From: an uncultured Coriobacteriaceae bacterium
GTDB taxonomy: Bacteria > Actinomycetota > Coriobacteriia > Coriobacteriales > Atopobiaceae
DNA length: 64,000 bases
Direction: 5' to 3'
NCBI GenBank assembly: GCA_900552935.1
Contig: USBN01000001.1
Coordinates: forward strand, 20,906-84,905
Positions 61,301 through 64,000 of this stretch are shown in pieces. Positions within the stretch are counted from its first letter, which is position 1. Each line of letters begins with the position of its first letter. Position numbers and translations under genes: made by a program. Under the pieces are notes generated by a model. That model had not been told where the DNA came from and made no database searches. It saw nothing but the letters and a program-made list of their open reading frames with translations.

Positions 61301-62787
61301 CTGGCAATGTAGTCCGCCATGGCCTCATCGGGATTCGCGAGGAGGTCAATCGCCTCTTCCTTGAGGCTCGACCCGTAGAACACGCGGATGGGGAACGTCA
61401 GCGTCACGTCGCCGGTTCCCGCATCCTCATCGACGTTGAAATGACGAAGCGGAATAAGGGATGCCGGAATGGAAACGGTCACCTTGTCGCCAGTCCGGGC
61501 ATCATCGGAGTGCTCGAAGCGAATAATGACATCGGCAAGGTTACCCGTGGGATAGAGCACGTTACCGGCCGTGCCGTGGAACGTGTAGGTATCGACATTA
61601 CCAGAGGTGGAGACATCGGGATTGGAGAAGACCTGCTTGGCAAAGACGATGCTTTCGAAGCTGTCGACCTTCATGTAGTCGCCCAGCTGATCGGTAAACG
61701 TCACGTAGCCAGACGTGTTCTCGGCACCTTCGACGACATCAGTGGGATGTCCCGCCGCGTTCGCGATGTCCTGCGAGATTCCGCTAAAGACATCCTTGAG
61801 GCCGTCGGCGCTTGTCGCCGTCTTATAGAAGTCGGAGTCAGTCGCGCGCGCACCAAGTTCGTCATACTCCGTTGCGGCGGGATAGTTGCTGGACACGGCG
61901 TGCAGGAACTTGTTCTCGTTCGTAACGCCCCAGCCATTGGGATCAACGGAAGGATTGGCGCCACTCTGGATGCCAACGGTGTAGATGGTGGTTCCGCCGT
62001 CCTTGAGCGCCTTGGCGGTGGAGACGGCGGAGTTGGCAACGGACTCGCTGAACCTGTTGCTCTTAGTCGGCGTACCGTCCGTGAAGAAAACGACGACCTT
62101 CTTTGCGCCGGGGCGAGCATCGTTCAGCGCCTTCTGCGCATGGCTCATACCATAGTCGGCACGCGTGGCGCCGGCAGGATCGAGCGCGTTGATCTGCGAG
62201 CTGATGGCACCCTTACCATCCTGCGTGCACGGCGTGAGGCCAATCATGCGCTGGCTGCAGTTGTAGCCGTCCCAGGTGAAGTTATTGCCTACACGGTCGG
62301 TAGTGTCGCTGGCGAACTTCACGATGGAAACCCGGTGCTGCAGCTCCGGGTCGTCGATTCCCTCGTTTGCCTTTGCGATCTCGTCGACGAAGGCGTTCGC
62401 GGCAGCCTTCAGGGCGGCAATCTTCGTTCCTCCGTCAGTCATCTCCTCCTCCATCGAACCAGAGGCATCAAGGACGAGGACGATGTCGAGCGGCGTGGTC
62501 GACGTCGTCGTTAGGTTCGACGTCGAGGAGATGGCGGAGAGTGACGTCAGAAAGTCCGAGTCACCCTTCTCGATCGTCATGGTGCCGCCGGCACCCGTGA
62601 GGTCGATGTTGCCATCCGAGACGGTCTTGTCAGTCCAAATGCGGCCAACGTTCTCCGTCGAGTTTTCAAGACCCCAGTTGCGCCATGTTGACGCAGAGGA
62701 GGGATCGGCGATCGTGGCGGCGAAGGCCGAGACAGGTGCCAACGTAAGGAATATCGCAAACAACAACAGAAGCCTTAGCCGCTTCAT
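55369..62787 (-). CDS. Giant VWA/pilin-repeat surface adhesin (2,472 residues)
   Basis: A secreted cell-wall protein. The signal peptide ends near residue 23 (VSAFA). A von Willebrand A domain follows with the MIDAS motif DASGSM (Asp107). From about residue 650 there are about twelve isopeptide-type pilin repeats. Each repeat has a K-x-L-x-GR or similar start, an F-x-F-x-L strand, a DNxDGTL-like turn and an FxNTY-like end. One repeat near residue 1,950 is interrupted by about 110 residues rich in Pro, Ala, Glu and Ser, including an RRSRRLMR cluster. The sorting signal is FIPQTGD, a hydrophobic helix and NKRGKRS, with Ile instead of the usual Leu. It likely forms a long fibrous adhesin displayed by sortase. 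The ribosome site GGAGGAGG is strong. Confidence 0.88.
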   Translation of the reverse strand: MKRLRLLLLFAIFLTLAPVSAFAATIADPSSASTWRNWGLENSTENVGRIWTDKTVSDGNIDLTGAGGTMTIEKGDSDFLTSLSAISSTSNLTTTSTTPLDIVLVLDASGSMEEEMTDGGTKIAALKAAANAFVDEIAKANEGIDDPELQHRVSIVKFASDTTDRVGNNFTWDGYNCSQRMIGLTPCTQDGKGAISSQINALDPAGATRADYGMSHAQKALNDARPGAKKVVVFFTDGTPTKSNRFSESVANSAVSTAKALKDGGTTIYTVGIQSGANPSVDPNGWGVTNENKFLHAVSSNYPAATEYDELGARATDSDFYKTATSADGLKDVFSGISQDIANAAGHPTDVVEGAENTSGYVTFTDQLGDYMKVDSFESIVFAKQVFSNPDVSTSGNVDTYTFHGTAGNVLYPTGNLADVIIRFEHSDDARTGDKVTVSIPASLIPLRHFNVDEDAGTGDVTLTFPIRVFYGSSLKEEAIDLLANPDEAMADYIASHTDEEGKVYFLANAYSGGADGDTTSTFTPATGNRYYYITEDAPLYLDAECTQRARGPLSSSATYYYEHSWYDIADGKATKASKAVSFSGSVAEGITGGIGTDESGYLVLKKGARRLTYINELRTDKNPNATGTASSIINPHWNGTTINVALGNNGRLSLEKPGTLAISKTVVVPDGFDEAYYNDFDFTFDISIPDAAGKTFKATVKGEDGTVHGDESWDLAFDASGHATHTLKHGETLYVYGLARGAAYTVTEKAASGFETSPSTAQEGVVEAGLEAKEEFTNTYSATGTLSGGESLVGEKILNGRDWLANDSFTFILQGLDGAPMPAGSEGDVCRLVVRSAEGTDSGTPVAFNFGDIAYEAPGTYVYQVFEPAEEAMTPGVSTSLALYTVTVTVEDNHDGTLVASSEITRVHDDLGADVASDAAAADVATFTNTFDAASQEWAPIATKTLSDASGALSLQPEMFEFSLTPVDDAPMPADATELVGHNNAHGVVVFEGITFTSEDVGKTYQYKICEKVPADPRPGMTYDTTVWIATVTVTHESVDGENLVKVSATYTREGESDGLAEAAFENSYTPQAFVESGIIKGEKQLVGRDMLDTDNFNFSLSLVSGPENGVASDMALEHKTNGNVVNFESGEMTFTKPGEYTFDIRENVPAEDSVGITWDRHVATATVTIVDDNGKLALGKVSYDNTTSAIDTDKTVTDHAAFTNVYGPTEVAYYPGLTVSKVLTGRSMDMDMFSFTITGKDATAATGTTAATADEANALLADSDKSFSNTQRRAGGIAEDMAKLSDVVFNAENANKTYAFEVTEVIPADEDKVPGVTYDERTHEVVISVIDNLDGTLTVTTKIDGQVVNGDSRRVLFENTYHAADASFATADFGLTKVLEGRDWQDGDSFAFLLEGAAGAPVPMGDDGAPSTRVVLGPDDVVDGAAKIDFGSIVYTQPGQYEYKVTEERGSAGGMSYSDNVAVLRVTVRDNTETGKLEASVERVSGDGEFVNTYDSSIPSDQLVNPHFSKVLEGREWREGDSFTFTISAKTDGAPLPVNANGEEVTSVTVHDATEAADFTFGTIPFTYDMVRDGERTFVYEVTENASGIPGISDDKHAATVTVTVADRGNGTMSAVVSNGSNVFTNTYSSRLDYTAAGGLSVTKKMSGRAQAAGEFRFDVIATGDGDKLGIAGEHANSAAPDGDEALVVSSPAGITFTQEDVGKVYSYTITEKGGNLGGVIYDATSYYVEITTADDASTARLTVTTHITSTSGVNNTYTYVAGSDANAAAKVSFVNSYAAAGATDPIVGTKSMTNGLMFNNDFNFRLVYGKDAGKVVSTATNVSGKVDFGVLSYNSDMLAGLVRDNLATRVGNTWTIPYVAYEVTDGLSDKGVTPTASSFSFNVTVVDNGDGKLTCTTDLSDGGLAFLNTYATGEPVSIDLVGSKQLNVPEGLNGTDITKKFTFIVEGEDGAPMPTRTSTTNDANGNVGFGSIKFTLEDLLKALGENVETNDAAGEAEGAGAVAGDAAALGESSPTPNAQLNEPAVGETGNPAVDSEPDAAPPATQEAVPVPSEGAASESAPAAESESAPEPAPQALANHDVEADSVATASWRRSRRLMRVVSDTAAAATDGEAGTEPVRERSYTYRYVITESGSAKGVTNDAQSSRVVYIKVTDNGHGKLAVARVDANGNELDGPAFTFTNSYSVTPTTSSVTDQIKVHKTLTGRTLDENEFTFDLLEGDTIVATGTNDASGNVALSAIKYTTPGVHNYTIREHGYGTTANGVTYSDATYRVTTTVVDNGDGTLGVTHKLVDAGEVEFENVYTAKPTKLALTAAKVLEGADLKAGQFTFKLFGGGVELTATNDANGQVTFSELSFTQAGTYTFTISEVNDGQQGVTYDEAERKVTVTVEDDLQGNLIASVNQEELAACVFRNTYTKPEEPAKPSTPTPPTKFIPQTGDPIESAPIVVSAVLGVAILAVALVVNKRGKRS

Positions 62788-63055
62788 GGTGACCTCCTCC
62801 GACGAAAGCTAGATAGCCGAGCTTATCGTCAGTAAATCGAGGTCAATTCAATAGGTCACATGTGTGCCAACTTTGAGAATTCGCAGGTAGATTAACCTGT
62901 TTCAAAAACTACCGTTTCCGCGAACGGTATGGGAAAACCAAACCCTGCGTTGGCCGCGGAGGCGCATATCTGTCGATACGGAAGAGCGATCAATCATGTC
63001 CAGAAGTGTCGAAACGAGCGTTTGATATCGACGAGCGGCACCCCGTTCGCTCTCT

Positions 63056-64000
63056 CTACGCCTTCCCGTGGACCCTGAGCCCATCGAACCAGGCATCGAA
63101 TTCTCGATAGAGACCAACGCGCGTAGTCACTCCCGCCTTCTCGTATATGGCGGAGATATGCCTATACGCCACACGGCGTGAGACGAACAGGCCATCCGCA
63201 ATCTCTTGAACGCCGAGGTCCGTCGTCAGGAGGGCCGTATACACTTCCCCTTCCCTCGTGGTGAGACCAATCTTCTCGGCGTATAGGGCAAGCGCCTCTT
63301 CGCGGGATGGAAGGGCGGGCATCTGGTTGAGGCCTTCGCCAATCCCCGCCTTCTCCTCGTCCAGGTTCTCCGTAATTCCCCACGCGATGTCGCGAACAAG
63401 GACGAGAAGGCAAACGACCGAAAGCAAGCATGACAAGGTCACCGTCACGACCACGCCCAGCGATTCAAAGAGGAGACGTGCGAACAGTGCACCCAAAGCG
63501 CCCACAAGACAGCTGATAGCCCTTCCCATACTTGCAACGATCTCCGGACAAGATGTCTTGGGCGCAACCCTCATGAAGCTCGCGCTGAGATACATGACAT
63601 AGAAAGAGCCACTAATTCCTGCGATAAAGGCGGCGGCAGGCATTCCCTCCGGCGTTTCCGCCGCGGGCACCGCCGCAGCGACAAGGAACATCGCACATAT
63701 CGTGATGAGGGAGCGAAGACGGCCTTTCTTCAGGTCAAACAACACGCCAACGAACGGAAGCGAAAGCGAGTAGGCGATCTTGAAGAGACCGGTGCTGAGG
63801 ATATTTCCATTTGCATAGTTCCAGACGAGAACTCCGTCGAGAAGGCCGTAGTCGAGGGTCATGGCCGCGGCAGCAACTGCAAGAAGGACGATCGACCCCC
63901 TGCTCACGCCGGATACCTGCTGCGGCGATGGCCGGTGATCGTATAGCCACCGCCTAGCGGGACGACCGTCAAGCCACAAAATGGCGAGCGCGCTCAGGAC
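63056..64000 (-). CDS. MFS-type membrane / LuxR HTH fusion regulator (5' partial)
   Basis: The C-terminal 314 residues of a protein whose reading frame stays open to the window edge, so the start is outside. The visible part has several transmembrane helices (IVLLAVAAAAMTLDYGLLDG, SLSLPFVGVLFDLKKGRLRS, VVVTVTLSCLLSVVCLLVLV). A C-terminal LuxR-type helix-turn-helix follows (LTTREGEVYTALLTTDLGVQEIADGLFVSRRVAYRHISAIYEKAGV). Large families of such membrane-bound LuxR regulators occur in Coriobacteriia. They may sense a ligand through the transporter-like part. It lies in the same direction as, and 268 bases upstream of, the giant adhesin gene, and could regulate it. Confidence 0.85.
   Translation of the reverse strand, partial: VLSALAILWLDGRPARRWLYDHRPSPQQVSGVSRGSIVLLAVAAAAMTLDYGLLDGVLVWNYANGNILSTGLFKIAYSLSLPFVGVLFDLKKGRLRSLITICAMFLVAAAVPAAETPEGMPAAAFIAGISGSFYVMYLSASFMRVAPKTSCPEIVASMGRAISCLVGALGALFARLLFESLGVVVTVTLSCLLSVVCLLVLVRDIAWGITENLDEEKAGIGEGLNQMPALPSREEALALYAEKIGLTTREGEVYTALLTTDLGVQEIADGLFVSRRVAYRHISAIYEKAGVTTRVGLYREFDAWFDGLRVHGKA

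Overview
The window is a high-GC, Gram-positive chromosomal segment. Its gene families point to the Coriobacteriia, most likely Collinsella or a close relative: LPXTG-anchored adhesins built from pilin-type repeats, a membrane-transporter/LuxR fusion regulator, an Eggerthella-type NRAMP magnesium transporter, and an rpsF-ssb-rpsR-rplI cluster next to dnaB. No 16S gene is present, so the genus is inferred. Almost all genes are on the minus strand; deoC, the rRNA methyltransferase and pdxK are on the plus strand.

1-8.9 kb is a catabolic island for Amadori products (fructoselysine/glucoselysine). A GntR/UTRA regulator is followed, past a terminator, by an operon: a broken EamA transporter, mannose-family PTS components IIB, IIC and IID, three stem-loops, FrlB-type deglycase, a fusion of FrlD-type kinase with a HAD phosphatase, PTS IIA, and a second SIS deglycase. 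The PTS would import and phosphorylate the glycated amino acid, and the SIS enzymes would split it to glucose-6-phosphate and amine. Two near-identical AACG-N8-CGTT sites precede the operon. deoC lies divergent from the regulator.

9.6-24 kb is mixed: an AbiEi-like/PD-(D/E)XK gene flanked by two homologous 68-bp palindromes; an NRAMP-related transporter paired with a PRC/MgtE_N/CBS membrane protein (probable Mg2+ uptake and sensing); cell-envelope proteins (NodB deacetylase, PRC-barrel, YtxH-like, 3D/RlpA-like); a stand-alone protein resembling the N domain of cyanophycin synthetase; a CorC/HlyC-type protein; an EF-G-like GTPase; and a frameshifted XRE gene.

24.6-30.5 kb holds a small winged-helix protein and two sortase-anchored surface proteins that share a 28-bp upstream element. 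30.7-50.2 kb is mostly housekeeping: hydroxyacid dehydrogenase, 23S rRNA methyltransferase, purine genes (purN, purM, purF, purE, purD, purA) interleaved with a class B sortase, pdxK, an ABC exporter, a Nudix hydrolase, a DegV protein, then dnaB and rplI-rpsR-ssb-rpsF. 50.6-55.1 kb has a DUF4013-like protein, two tRNA-Ser genes, typA and a small hypothetical. 55.4-62.8 kb is one 2,472-residue VWA/pilin-repeat adhesin, followed by an MFS-LuxR regulator cut by the window edge.

The most interesting items are the kinase-phosphatase fusion and RNA stem-loops in the Amadori operon, the orphan cyanophycin-synthetase N-domain protein, the NRAMP/MgtE-like pair, the palindrome-flanked AbiEi-like gene, and the shared adhesin promoter element.
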